A stretch of 64,000 bases of DNA from SZUA-309 sp050185825 (GTDB taxonomy: Bacteria > Pseudomonadota > Gammaproteobacteria > Pseudomonadales > Azotimanducaceae). Shown here one piece after another: positions 9,672 to 18,190 of this stretch. Within the stretch, counting starts at the first letter, position 1. Each line of letters starts with the position of its first letter. A program made the translations under genes and the position numbers. Below the pieces are notes generated by a model, which searched no databases, was not told where the DNA came from, and was given only the letters and a program-made list of their open reading frames with translations. Location: the NCBI GenBank assembly GCA_050185825.1, contig JBFWZA010000001.1, positions 124,001 through 188,000 of the forward strand. Reading direction: 5' to 3'.

Positions 9672-10568
9672 ATGAGCGGCAGACTGGAAGGTAAGGTCGC
9701 CGTCGTCACCGGCGGCGCGTCGGGCATGGGGCTTGCCACCGTGGAGCGCTTTGTCGAGGAAGGCGCGGCGGTGGTGTTCTGCGATCTGGTGCCGGAATCC
9801 CACGAGGCGCTGGCGGCCCGGATCGGCGCCGGGAAGGCCCGCATGCACCATGCCCGGCGTAAGTCCGGTGGACCCAACGACGGCCATGCCATCGCCAGGC
9901 GGCTGGGCAATGGTGCGTCATTCGTCCCCGCGGACGTCACCGACCCGGACGCCCTGGCGGCCGTCATCGACGAGGCGGTGTCGCGCTACGGTGGTCTCGA
10001 CATCATGTTCAACAACGCCGGCATCGGCGGCGCGGAAGGCTCGGTGGTCGACTGCCCGGACGAGGTGTGGGACCGGGTGGTGGACGTGGACCTGAAGGCG
10101 GTCTGGCGCGGCATCAAGCTGGCCGCGCCGCACATCGCGAAGCGCGGCGGCGGCTCGATCATCTCCACTGCTTCCATCGCCGCCATCATCGGCTTTCCGG
10201 GACTCGGCGCCTATGGCGCCGCCAAGGCCGGCGTCGCTGAGCTGACCCGGGTCGCAGCCGTGGAGCTCGGGCCGCAGTCCATCCGCGTGAACTGCATCCT
10301 GCCCGGCGGCATCATCACACCGCTGATCTACGACAGCCCGCTGGCGGAGTCTGCGGTGGACCCGGATGCGGTTCGCGCCATGCTCGCGCCCGCCCAGCCG
10401 ATTCCGCGGGCTGGCGAACCGCTCGACATCGCCAACGCCGCGTTGTGGCTCGCTTCAGACGAGTCGAGCTTCGTCACCGGTCAGTCCATCGTCGTGGACG
10501 GTGGCATGTCCATCGACGCCCGGCGCGGCATCGGCCAGCCGGCAGCGGCCACTCGAAACCCGGGGTAA
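9672..10568 (+). CDS. SDR-family NAD(P)-dependent oxidoreductase
   Basis: Classical short-chain dehydrogenase. It has the Rossmann motif TGGASGMG at about residues 14-21, the NNAG motif (FNNAGIGG), the catalytic Ser in ISTASIAA, the YGAAKAG Tyr-Lys pair, and the C-terminal VTGQSIVVDGGMSID. An Asp after strand 2 (FCDLVPE) suggests NAD preference. At 298 residues it is longer than the usual ~250-260 because of an extra segment of about 27 residues around 52-78 (basic, between strand 2 and strand 3) and a C-terminal tail. It starts 5 bp after the helical gene. Likely oxidises an alcohol in the same pathway as the next two genes. Confidence 0.88.
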   Translation: MSGRLEGKVAVVTGGASGMGLATVERFVEEGAAVVFCDLVPESHEALAARIGAGKARMHHARRKSGGPNDGHAIARRLGNGASFVPADVTDPDALAAVIDEAVSRYGGLDIMFNNAGIGGAEGSVVDCPDEVWDRVVDVDLKAVWRGIKLAAPHIAKRGGGSIISTASIAAIIGFPGLGAYGAAKAGVAELTRVAAVELGPQSIRVNCILPGGIITPLIYDSPLAESAVDPDAVRAMLAPAQPIPRAGEPLDIANAALWLASDESSFVTGQSIVVDGGMSIDARRGIGQPAAATRNPG

Positions 10569-10600
10569 GCAGCGAACCCGACACCACGGAGAGAACAGCC

Positions 10601-11836
10601 ATGCGCGTGATCGACGTCGACGCCCACCTGCACGAGCCGCTCGACTGGATCGAAGCGACGGACCCGGCACTGGCGAACGAGCTCGGCCCGCCTGCCCGCT
10701 TCATGGAGATCGCCAACTCCGTGTTCGGCATCTCCAACCCGGAGCTCCGGGCGCTGGGCGAAGGTCAGCAGCCCACCGGCGACTACGACACCATCCTGCC
10801 CGGCTTCATCCAGCACCTGGAGATGACGGACGAGCGTCAACCCGATAGTCAGTCGGGCAGCGCTGGCGATCCCTTCTGCGGGCCCGAAGCCCGCCTCGCG
10901 TTCTGCGACGAGCGCGGCATCGACGTGCAGTTCCTCAACCCCACGTTCCTCGTCGGTCCGGTCGTCCAGGCCGCCCGCGCCCGCCGCTTCGATCTCCTGC
11001 CTCGGATCCGTCGCTGCTGGAACCGGTGGGCGACCGAGCAGGTCGCCGGCCACACCGACCGGCTCATCCCGGTCACCCAGATCGATCTCTCGGACGTGGC
11101 CGGCTCCATCGAGGAGATGACGCGCATGCGCGAGCGCGGCAGCCGCGCCTTTGCGATTCCGGAATCACCGGTCGGCAATCCCCGCTTCGCGTCCGCCGGG
11201 GCTCCGGCTATCGCGAAATCGCTCACCCACCCGGATTTCGACGCGCTCTGGTCCGCGGCCGTGGATCTGGAGATGGCCGCCTTCGCGCACGTGGGCTTCG
11301 GGCGTGAACGGATCAACAGCGGCTGGGCGAACAACGGTGCCGGGGACCTGACGACCTACAGCCTGCTGAACATGGTCGTGAACCCGCAGATCGCGCCGCA
11401 GCTCCTGATCTCGGCCATGGTCTTCGACGGCGTGTTCGAGCGGCATCCGAAGCTCACCCTGGTGGTGGAGGAAGTCGGCATCTCCTGGCTGCCGCACCTC
11501 TACGGGATCCTCGACCACGCCGTGGGACGGGCAGCACCCGGCGTCCTCGACGACGGCGAGTTCCGCCCGGATTTCGCCGGCTCCGCCTACCGGCTGCCGC
11601 TCGCCCCCACCGAGTACCTGCGCCGGCAGGTCCGGGTCACGCCGCTGGTCGTTTCCCAGCCGCTGCACCCGACCATCGACCTGGTGCCGCCGGAGCTGCT
11701 GTGCTTCTCGAGCGACTATCCCCACGTCGAGGGAACCGGCGATGCGCTCGCCGTCTGTGAGCGTCAGATCGGCCACCTGAGCCCGGCTGCACGCGCCGCC
11801 TTCTATGGCGGGGTCGGCGAGATGATCGGTCTGTGA
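10601..11836 (+). CDS. Amidohydrolase-2 family (ACMSD-like) metal-dependent hydrolase
   Basis: A 411-residue protein of the amidohydrolase_2 (PF04909) family. It opens with RVIDVDAHLHEP, where the HxH metal motif normally sits; here it reads HLHE. It later carries AAFAHVGFG, VVEEVGISWLPHL and the terminal metal Asp region CFSSDYPHVEGTGD. Relatives include gamma-resorcylate decarboxylase and ACMSD-type decarboxylases acting on aromatic acids. ATG at 10601 follows GGAGAGAACAGCC. The gene ends in a 4-bp overlap with the oxygenase gene, so both are translated together. A hydrolase or decarboxylase role is inferred. Confidence 0.82.
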   Translation: MRVIDVDAHLHEPLDWIEATDPALANELGPPARFMEIANSVFGISNPELRALGEGQQPTGDYDTILPGFIQHLEMTDERQPDSQSGSAGDPFCGPEARLAFCDERGIDVQFLNPTFLVGPVVQAARARRFDLLPRIRRCWNRWATEQVAGHTDRLIPVTQIDLSDVAGSIEEMTRMRERGSRAFAIPESPVGNPRFASAGAPAIAKSLTHPDFDALWSAAVDLEMAAFAHVGFGRERINSGWANNGAGDLTTYSLLNMVVNPQIAPQLLISAMVFDGVFERHPKLTLVVEEVGISWLPHLYGILDHAVGRAAPGVLDDGEFRPDFAGSAYRLPLAPTEYLRRQVRVTPLVVSQPLHPTIDLVPPELLCFSSDYPHVEGTGDALAVCERQIGHLSPAARAAFYGGVGEMIGL

Positions 11837-12705
11837 CGGCACCGCTGCAGCGCATCGCCGCCGGGGCGCCGCTCACGGAGCTGCTTGCCGCCTACCACTC
11901 GGATGGTGGCCTGATCGTGGAGCAGCTCTTTTCGCGCGACGTGATCGACACGCTGCGCGAAGACGTGCTTCGCGCCGCGCACGACTTCCAACCCGGTGCC
12001 GCCACCCAGGGCCTAGGAGAGCACGGCAAGGCCTTCGTCGGCGCCAACACCATCCGCTTCTCGAGCCTCGGCAGGGTATCGCCGGCGTTCTTCGCGCTGC
12101 TCGACAATCCGGTGTACGCGGCCATCGCTGATGCCGTGCTGTTGCCGGTCTGCGGCTCGTACTGGGTCAATACAGGCCAGGCCATGCTCATCGGCCCGAA
12201 TTCACCGGCTCAGGGACTGCATCGCGACTGCGAGAACTGGCCGCAGCTCTGCGGCGCGCTGTGGCCGGACTGCCCCGACGTGACGGTGAGCGCCATGATC
12301 GCCCTGGACGAGATCACCGAGGAAATCGGCGCCACCCGGGTCATCCCGGGCAGCCACTGCTGGGCCGACCTCAGCGATCGCGGCTCGCCCGAGGCGACGG
12401 TACCCGCGGAGATGGGGCCGGGTGACGCCCTGGTGTATTCCGGGAAGGTGGTGCACGGCGGCGGTGCCAACCGGTCCGACGACCGCTGGCGGCTTGCCGT
12501 GCACCTCAGCTTTCTCGTCGGCTGGCTGACCCCCGAGGAGTCGAGCCCGCTCGACTACACCGATGCCGATCTGGCCGGGCAATCAGCGCGCGTGCAGCGG
12601 CTGCTCGGCCACCGCTCCTACTCGCCGCTGCCCCATCGGGGTGGCGGGTTGTGGCTGCGCAATGTCGACCTGATCGAGTCGGATCCGACGTTTCCCCGGG
12701 GCTAG
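11833..12705 (+). CDS. Phytanoyl-CoA dioxygenase (PhyH)-family protein
   Basis: A 290-residue Fe(II)/2-oxoglutarate-dependent oxygenase. The metal triad is visible as H130-x-D132 (GLHRDCEN) and a distal His near 208 (VVHGGGANRS), followed by Arg residues (DDRWRLAVH) suited to 2-oxoglutarate. IPGSHCW between them is a PhyH landmark. GTG at 11833 overlaps the upstream stop by 4 bp, implying coupled translation with the amidohydrolase. The family hydroxylates fatty acyl or small polar molecules; the substrate is unknown. Last gene of the plus-strand run, with its stop inside a terminator-like hairpin. Confidence 0.85.
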   Translation: MTAPLQRIAAGAPLTELLAAYHSDGGLIVEQLFSRDVIDTLREDVLRAAHDFQPGAATQGLGEHGKAFVGANTIRFSSLGRVSPAFFALLDNPVYAAIADAVLLPVCGSYWVNTGQAMLIGPNSPAQGLHRDCENWPQLCGALWPDCPDVTVSAMIALDEITEEIGATRVIPGSHCWADLSDRGSPEATVPAEMGPGDALVYSGKVVHGGGANRSDDRWRLAVHLSFLVGWLTPEESSPLDYTDADLAGQSARVQRLLGHRSYSPLPHRGGGLWLRNVDLIESDPTFPRG

Positions 12706-12719
12706 GCGCTCCCGGGGAA
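12692..12719. terminator. Strong hairpin between convergent genes
   Basis: A perfect 9-bp stem, TTCCCCGGG and CCCGGGGAA, with a 10-nt loop. It contains the stop codon of the PhyH-like gene and lies just past the end of the convergent GFA-fold gene. The placement fits a bidirectional transcription end, though no long T-run follows. Confidence 0.55.
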
Positions 12720-12728
12720 TCGGCAACG

Positions 12729-13157
12729 CTACTCGGCGAGCATCTCCCCGGAGCCGCCGAACTCCTTCGGCATGTCCCGGTATTTCGGCAAGCCGTCCGG
12801 CACCGACATGGTTCTCTCGCCGTAGAAGACGTGCAGCGTCCCCTTGTGCGCCTTCGTCGGGACGATGTTGAGATAGACGTCGATCATGCCCATGGCCGGA
12901 TGATCCGTGAACACGTGGCCACCGCACACCTTGCAGAACTTCCGCTGGCTGCCCGGCGTCTTGGCGTAGTTGCCGAGCTTGTCTTCGCCCGCCGTGACCT
13001 TCACCTTGTCCGGCGACCACAGGCTGAAGGCGTTCACCGGCGCGCCGGCCCACCCCGCGCAGTCCGTGCAGTGGCAGAACCCCATCACGTTGGGCTCGCC
13101 GGTCACCTCGATCTGAACGGCGCCGCAGAAGCAGGCGCCCTTGTGTGTCTCGCTCAT
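12729..13157 (-). CDS. GFA/CENP-V-fold zinc protein
   Basis: A 142-residue GFA-domain protein. Zinc ligands are seen as ACFCGAVQ (CxC), FCHCTDC and CKVCGGH in the usual order. The founding member was described as glutathione-dependent formaldehyde-activating enzyme, though many relatives have no proven activity. The start has a GGGAGGTATCG ribosome site. It shares its strand with the thioesterase upstream (gap 82 bp) but has its own ribosome site. Confidence 0.85.
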   Translation of the reverse strand: MSETHKGACFCGAVQIEVTGEPNVMGFCHCTDCAGWAGAPVNAFSLWSPDKVKVTAGEDKLGNYAKTPGSQRKFCKVCGGHVFTDHPAMGMIDVYLNIVPTKAHKGTLHVFYGERTMSVPDGLPKYRDMPKEFGGSGEMLAE

Positions 13158-13239
13158 CGATACCTCCCGTTACTGAGAAGGCGACGCTAGCACGGGCCGG
13201 GCCCGCACGGAACATCTGAGTGCGGCGGCGGCCTGATCC

Positions 13240-14043
13240 TCAACCGGGACCGGGATCACGAACGATCATGGACTGGCTCGCCGTGGCGAGCAGCGTCCCC
13301 GACTCGCTCCACAGGTGCACGGTGCCGTGACCGAACCCGTTACCCGCATACTCCATGCGGTTGTCGCAGAGCACCCAGGCGGTGGGTTCCAGGCGACCGA
13401 AGCGGATCGTGTTGTCGAGGCTCGTGCAGTGCATGATGCGGCCGAGCGCGTTACCCACCACGGAGGGCATGTAGTCGGCGATGATGGCGAGCGCCGCCGC
13501 GTCGTGGTCCACGTCCACCATGCGCGCCCAGAGCAGCGAGCGGCCGTCCGCGCTCGGTGTGCCGAAGCCGGAGAAGCCGAAGCAGCCGCGCGCCAGCCGC
13601 AGCTCGATGTGCTCGTGGAGGCTTTCGCCGCCATGGCCGTGCGGCACCAGCTGACATTCACCGGGTGGTGGCGGCGCCGGGAACCGTTCCCAGCAACCCT
13701 CCGCGGCAGACGGCCGCGAGCCCGCCGCGCCGATGACGGTGATTACCTCCCGATCGCCCACATGGCCCACCACCCTGCCCTGCACCACGTTGCGGCCGAT
13801 GGCCGGCAGGATCACCTCCAGGTCGAGCCGCTCATCGAGCCGCGTGAGTGACAGGTACTGCCCCGTCGCCCACACCACGGGCTTGTTGGTGGCGTGTTCC
13901 AGGGCAACGATCCCGGCCGCGAGGCCTGCGCCGCCGAACAGCGAACCCCGCCCGCCGCTGACCCGGGCGGTCAGCGCGAGCTGCCAGCGCTGCGTGTCCA
14001 CGGGATGGGTCAGCGCCAGAAACTCGGCGCACGACTGCTTCAT
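13240..14043 (-). CDS. TesB-like acyl-CoA thioesterase
   Basis: A 267-residue protein with the layout of TesB-like double-hotdog thioesterases. The N-terminal hotdog has GSLFGGAGLAAGIVALEHAT and WATGQYLSLT. The C-terminal hotdog has RMVDVDHDAAALAIIADYMPS and ends with TASQSMIVRD, the usual closing strand of the 4HBT_3 family. Predicted to hydrolyse acyl-CoA in the cytoplasm. The family's catalytic Asp/Gln/Thr set is plausibly D(YMPS), T(SLDN) and Q(SMI). It is divergent from the YeeE/YedE transporter, with a 133-bp intergenic space that must hold both promoters. Confidence 0.8.
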   Translation of the reverse strand: MKQSCAEFLALTHPVDTQRWQLALTARVSGGRGSLFGGAGLAAGIVALEHATNKPVVWATGQYLSLTRLDERLDLEVILPAIGRNVVQGRVVGHVGDREVITVIGAAGSRPSAAEGCWERFPAPPPPGECQLVPHGHGGESLHEHIELRLARGCFGFSGFGTPSADGRSLLWARMVDVDHDAAALAIIADYMPSVVGNALGRIMHCTSLDNTIRFGRLEPTAWVLCDNRMEYAGNGFGHGTVHLWSESGTLLATASQSMIVRDPGPG

Positions 14044-14176
14044 GGTTCCCTCCGAGAAAAGGCACGCACTCTAGCGGAGGAGGTGCTTTCCCGACAACGC
14101 GCCGCGACTCGACAGACGGTAGCGCCCTTATAATGACCGACCGCTTCCTTCGAGCCCGACAGCGAGACAGCAATCC

Positions 14177-15376
14177 ATGAGCAGTGATGTGACCGCCGGT
14201 TTGAACGGCACTGCGCCCGCGGTGGTGCTCAACACCCGGGTGATCACCGCGGCGATGCTGGTCAGCGCCCTGCTGATCGCTGGCATCGGCAGCGATCACG
14301 GCTGGCGGCTCGCGGCCCTGTTTCTCGTCGGCCTCGGCGCCGGTCTCGTCCTCTACCACGCCGCATTCGGCTTCACCGCCGCCTGGCGGGTGATGATCAC
14401 CGAGCGTAGGAGCGCGGGTCTGCGCGCGCAGATGGTGATGATGGCCGTCACGGTGGCCGTGTTTCTGCCCCTGCTCGCCGGCGGCGAGCTGTGGGGCACG
14501 CCGCTTCGCGGCTCGGTGGCGCCGCTCAGCACCGCCATCATTGCCGGTGCGTTCCTGTTCGGCATCGGCATGCAGCTCGGCGGTGGTTGTGCGTCCGGCA
14601 CCCTGTTCACCGTCGGGGGCGGCAGCGTGCGCATGATCGTGACGCTGCTGGCCTTCATCGCCGGCTCGGTGCTCGGCGCCTGGCACTGGCCGGCCTGGCA
14701 GGACGCGCCTCAGCTCGCGCCGTTCTCGCTGCTGGAGCATTTCGGCGCGCCAGGCGCGCTCGGCATCAGCCTCGGCCTGTTCGGCCTCGTGTGGTTCGGC
14801 GCCGGCGCGCTGGAGCGGCGTCGCCACGGCGGTCTGGAAGTCACCCGCGTGCAGCCGGGTATGGGCCGCTGGCTGCAGGGCCCCTGGCCGCTGGTCGCCG
14901 GGGCGCTGGGTCTGGCGGCCGTCAACATCGCCACCCTGTCGCTGGCCGGACGGCCGTGGGGGGTGACGTCCGGCTTCGCCCTGTGGGGATCGAAGGCCGC
15001 TGCGGGCCTCGGCATCGACGTGGCGTCCTGGCCCTACTGGCAGCGCCCGGGACCTGCGGCATCCCTCGAAGGCAGCGTGCTCGCGGACATCACCTCGGTG
15101 ATGAATTTCGGCATTCTGCTCGGCGCCCTGGCCGCCGCCGGTCTTGCCGGCCGCTTTGCGCCGGTGTGGAAGATCCCGGCCCGGTCGCTGGCGGCCGCCA
15201 TCATGGGCGGCGTGCTCCTCGGTTACGGTGCCCGGATCGCTTACGGCTGCAACATCGGCGCCTACTTCAGTGGCCTGGCGTCCGCGAGCCTGCACGGCTG
15301 GCTGTGGTTCGTCGCCGCCTTCGCGGGCAATACCCTGGGTGTGCGGCTCAGGCCCCTGTTCGGGCTCGATCGCTAA
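14177..15376 (+). CDS. YeeE/YedE-family transporter (sulfur compound uptake)
   Basis: A 399-residue polytopic membrane protein with the duplicated YeeE/YedE architecture. The first half has GMQLGGGCASGTLFTVGGGS and the second GYGARIAYGCNIGAYFSGLAS; the conserved Cys of each half is C in GGCASG and C in YGCNIG. In TsuA these Cys residues relay thiosulfate across the membrane. Around ten hydrophobic helices are evident. Thiosulfate or a related sulfur anion is the likely cargo, but no TusA-like partner is seen next to it. The 3' end overlaps the convergent cupin gene by 29 bp. Confidence 0.85.
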   Translation: MSSDVTAGLNGTAPAVVLNTRVITAAMLVSALLIAGIGSDHGWRLAALFLVGLGAGLVLYHAAFGFTAAWRVMITERRSAGLRAQMVMMAVTVAVFLPLLAGGELWGTPLRGSVAPLSTAIIAGAFLFGIGMQLGGGCASGTLFTVGGGSVRMIVTLLAFIAGSVLGAWHWPAWQDAPQLAPFSLLEHFGAPGALGISLGLFGLVWFGAGALERRRHGGLEVTRVQPGMGRWLQGPWPLVAGALGLAAVNIATLSLAGRPWGVTSGFALWGSKAAAGLGIDVASWPYWQRPGPAASLEGSVLADITSVMNFGILLGALAAAGLAGRFAPVWKIPARSLAAAIMGGVLLGYGARIAYGCNIGAYFSGLASASLHGWLWFVAAFAGNTLGVRLRPLFGLDR

Positions 15377-15761
15377 CGGACGATGGTTCCGGGTATGCCC
15401 GGTTGTGCACCCAGCCCTCGCGGGTGTGGAAGCCCCACTCCCGGACCTTCCGCCCGGTGATGAAGACCGTCCAGCAGCCGCCTGGCGTGACCCGGGTGAT
15501 GGTGTGCCGGGTGGTCGGCCGGCGCAGCCGGACTCTCGAGAAGCCGCCGAGCGTGCGGGTCCGCACCTCGCCGCCTTCCGAGTATGCCTCTTCGTAGCCA
15601 CCCTTCAGCACGATGGACAGTGACCACCAGGGATGGTCGTGCAGGTCCCTGCCAGGATCCGGCTCCTGAAAACGATGCAGGTAGACGTTCAGAAACCGGT
15701 TCTTGGGCACCAGGTAATAGCGGTGCAGATAGTCACCGCAGATGGCTTCGTCGGGCTTCAC
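15348..15761 (-). CDS. Small cupin-like protein
   Basis: A 137-residue protein with a cupin-like core: YLHRFQEPDPGRDLHDHPWW supplies the HxH pair, then SLSIVLKGGYEEAY and TTRHTITRVTPG. It resembles single-domain cupins related to cysteine dioxygenase, but the enzyme role is unproven. The start is GTG at 15761, overlapping the TGA of the upstream serine hydrolase gene by 4 bp, so translation is coupled. A longer reading from 15965 would lie entirely inside that hydrolase gene and is not credible. The 3' end overlaps the convergent transporter gene. Confidence 0.75.
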   Translation of the reverse strand: MKPDEAICGDYLHRYYLVPKNRFLNVYLHRFQEPDPGRDLHDHPWWSLSIVLKGGYEEAYSEGGEVRTRTLGGFSRVRLRRPTTRHTITRVTPGGCWTVFITGRKVREWGFHTREGWVHNRAYPEPSSVSDRARTGA

Positions 15762-17026
15762 CCCGGCACCAGGCTGGCGGCGATGGCGCGGAACAGCTCG
15801 AGCGATTCCAGCTCCCGCCAGGACGAGTCGTCGTCCGTGAGGCCATAGCCGCTGTTGGCGGACAGCTTCACGATCACCACCCGCTTCGCCGGGTTCACGT
15901 AAATGAACTGGTTGTAGACCCCGATCGCCGAGAACTCGCCCTCCGCCCCTGGCGGGATCCACCACTGATATCCGTAGCCGAAGGGGTATGAAGGATCGAG
16001 GCCCGGCTGCACGTGCGGCCCGTCCGGAGTGACCGAATCGTGAACCCAGGACTCGGAAACCACCTGCTGACTACCCCAGCGGCCACCATCGAGATAGAGC
16101 TGGCCGAGCTTGGCATAGTCCCGGGCGACCACCTGCAGGCCGCCGGCCGCCATCTCCATGCCAGCGTCGTCCGTGATCCAGTAGCCGTCGCGCTCCATGC
16201 CGAGCGGTTCCCAGAGCTTCTTACCGGCATAGGAGGCGAGGCTCTCGCCCGTGGCCGCCACCAGCAGCATGCCGAGCGCCTGGGTGTCCATGGAGTTGTA
16301 GTAGTTGTAGGTGCCCGGCTCCCGCGCCCGGACCAGGCTGGCCGTGAACGCATCCAGGGAATCGCCGGAGCCGAAGGTGTGGATGAAGCGCATGATGTCC
16401 GATTCCGGATCGCTGTAGTCCTCGTCCCAGCGCGCGCCGGACGACATCTGCAGCAGATCCTTGATCCGGACAGCGTCGTACGCGGACCCTGCCAGCTTGG
16501 GCACGTAGTCCGTGACCGGATCCTCGATGCTCCTGATGAGCCCCTCGTCCAGAGCGATGCCGACGAGCGCCGAGACGAAGCTCTTGCCGACGGACATGGA
16601 CATCCAGTGCACGTCCGGACCACCCGTCAGCCAGTAGTGCTCGTAGACCTTCGCACCATCGTGCAGCACGTATAGGGCTGCGGTGTCGGTTTCCTCCAGA
16701 AAGCGCTGGGTGTCTTGCTCTTCACCCTGGAACCGGTACGTGGCGGGGAGCGGCATCGCTGCGCCCACCGGGAACACGTAAGGCGACGTGCTGGCCTTCA
16801 TGACGTGGTGAGGGAACACATCCGCCAGCCGGTTGAAATTGTCGTACTGCTCCACGCCGCTGAAGAGCGAGGTGACGAACGCCATGCGTTCATCCTGGCC
16901 CACGGTATCCGCCTGAGACGACGCTTCCGCCTGCGGCTCCGCCGGCGGCGCCTCGCGACCGCAGCCGGTCAGCGTCATGGACAGCAGGCTGACGAGCAGC
17001 CATCGGGTAACGGGTTTACGGTTCAA
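15758..17026 (-). CDS. Lipoprotein serine hydrolase, class C beta-lactamase fold
   Basis: A penicillin-binding-protein-like serine hydrolase (PF00144). The active-site SxxK is SVGK in WMSMSVGKSF, and the Tyr motif is in TYNYYNSMD. A lipobox LTGC after a short hydrophobic stretch (WLLVSLLSMTLTGC) predicts an anchored lipoprotein. I chose the TTG at 17026, behind a G-rich stretch, because it puts a normal signal peptide at the N-terminus. A TTG at 17101 is also open and would overlap the upstream gene by 11 bp. Probable esterase or peptidase rather than an antibiotic-resistance enzyme; coupled to the cupin gene by a 4-bp overlap. Confidence 0.82.
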   Translation of the reverse strand: MNRKPVTRWLLVSLLSMTLTGCGREAPPAEPQAEASSQADTVGQDERMAFVTSLFSGVEQYDNFNRLADVFPHHVMKASTSPYVFPVGAAMPLPATYRFQGEEQDTQRFLEETDTAALYVLHDGAKVYEHYWLTGGPDVHWMSMSVGKSFVSALVGIALDEGLIRSIEDPVTDYVPKLAGSAYDAVRIKDLLQMSSGARWDEDYSDPESDIMRFIHTFGSGDSLDAFTASLVRAREPGTYNYYNSMDTQALGMLLVAATGESLASYAGKKLWEPLGMERDGYWITDDAGMEMAAGGLQVVARDYAKLGQLYLDGGRWGSQQVVSESWVHDSVTPDGPHVQPGLDPSYPFGYGYQWWIPPGAEGEFSAIGVYNQFIYVNPAKRVVIVKLSANSGYGLTDDDSSWRELESLELFRAIAASLVPG

Positions 17027-17090
17027 GAGCCCCCCAAGGGACGATCGAAGGAGCGCAGAGTCTACCGAAAAACGGTGGCTCGGGATCCAG

Positions 17091-18026
17091 CTACCACTCA
17101 AATGCCGGCACGGCTCGTCGCTCTCCCAGCAGGAAGGCGTCAGCGACGTGAATCAGCGGTGTGACATCAGCATCGCTCGAGCCTTCGTGAACCAGCTCGA
17201 CGAATCGATCGTACAGACCTTGATACTCGCTGGCGGGCACCAATGCCTGTTCGACACCGTCCACGACGATCCCTGCCCCGCCCTTGACCAGCACCAGACT
17301 ACCGGACGTCGTGCCGACGACGATTTCCCAAATCTCCTCGTCCGCCTGCCGGAAATCCAGCTCCGCCCTGATCGGCACGCCGGCCTCGTCCTCGAATGCC
17401 AGTGACGCGGCGATGGGTGCCGCGCGGTTGTCCGGTACCTCCAGGATGGCGTGCGTCAGCGCGAACGGCCGCGGCAGGATACAGGTCACGATCGAAAGCG
17501 CGTTGACGCCCGGATCGAACACGCCCATGCCGCCAGGCTCGAAGATCCAGTCCTGACCGGGATGCCAGCGCCGCACATCTTCCTTCCAGAGAATGTCCAC
17601 CGACTTGACCTCCCGTCCCTGCAGCCAGCGTCGGGCAGGCTCAACCGCCGCTGCGCAGCGTGAGTGCCAACTCGCGAACAGTGTCAGGCCCGAATCCGCG
17701 GCAAGCCGCTGCAACGCGTCCATCTCGGCCAGCGAGGCGACCGGCGGTTTCTCGAGGAAGACGTGGCGTCCGGCGATCAGCGCCTCCCGGGCCTGATGGT
17801 AGTGAACGCGCGGTGGCGTGCAGAGCACGACGGCGTCGATCTCCGGTACTGTTTCGAACGCCTCCGCCAGGCTTCTGAATCCAGGGATGCCTTCAATCTC
17901 AGCATTGCGGCTGACGGTGGCCACCAGCGCCATCTCGGGATGTGCTGCCAGCACGGGCACGTGCTGATCGCGGGCGATCTTGCCGATTCCAACCAGCGCA
18001 ACACGCAAGGGCGAAGATGACGACAT
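17091..18026 (-). CDS. Gfo/Idh/MocA-family oxidoreductase (galactose 1-dehydrogenase-like)
   Basis: A 311-residue NAD(P)-dependent dehydrogenase. It has an N-terminal Rossmann fold with VALVGIGKIARDQHVPVL, the hinge motif HVFLEKPPVAS whose Lys is catalytic in the family, and the C-terminal substrate domain with EPGGMGVFDPGVNALSI. The arrangement is closest to bacterial D-galactose 1-dehydrogenases, which oxidise aldoses to lactones. No sugar lactonase or kinase lies nearby, so the substrate is a guess. It is the first gene of the minus-strand run with the serine hydrolase and cupin. Confidence 0.82.
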   Translation of the reverse strand: MSSSSPLRVALVGIGKIARDQHVPVLAAHPEMALVATVSRNAEIEGIPGFRSLAEAFETVPEIDAVVLCTPPRVHYHQAREALIAGRHVFLEKPPVASLAEMDALQRLAADSGLTLFASWHSRCAAAVEPARRWLQGREVKSVDILWKEDVRRWHPGQDWIFEPGGMGVFDPGVNALSIVTCILPRPFALTHAILEVPDNRAAPIAASLAFEDEAGVPIRAELDFRQADEEIWEIVVGTTSGSLVLVKGGAGIVVDGVEQALVPASEYQGLYDRFVELVHEGSSDADVTPLIHVADAFLLGERRAVPAFEW

Positions 18027-18190
18027 CGGTGGACGATCCTGCAGCTACAGCTTGCGCACCATGGTACCCATGAGGCGAGCGGATTGCCGATGACGAACAC
18101 CAGTGTTCTCGGATAACTCGGCGTGAAACCCGCTTGCCGGGACGTTCGCGCCGATGCAGCATGCGCGCCGCAACCCCGGAGCACCCGAAA

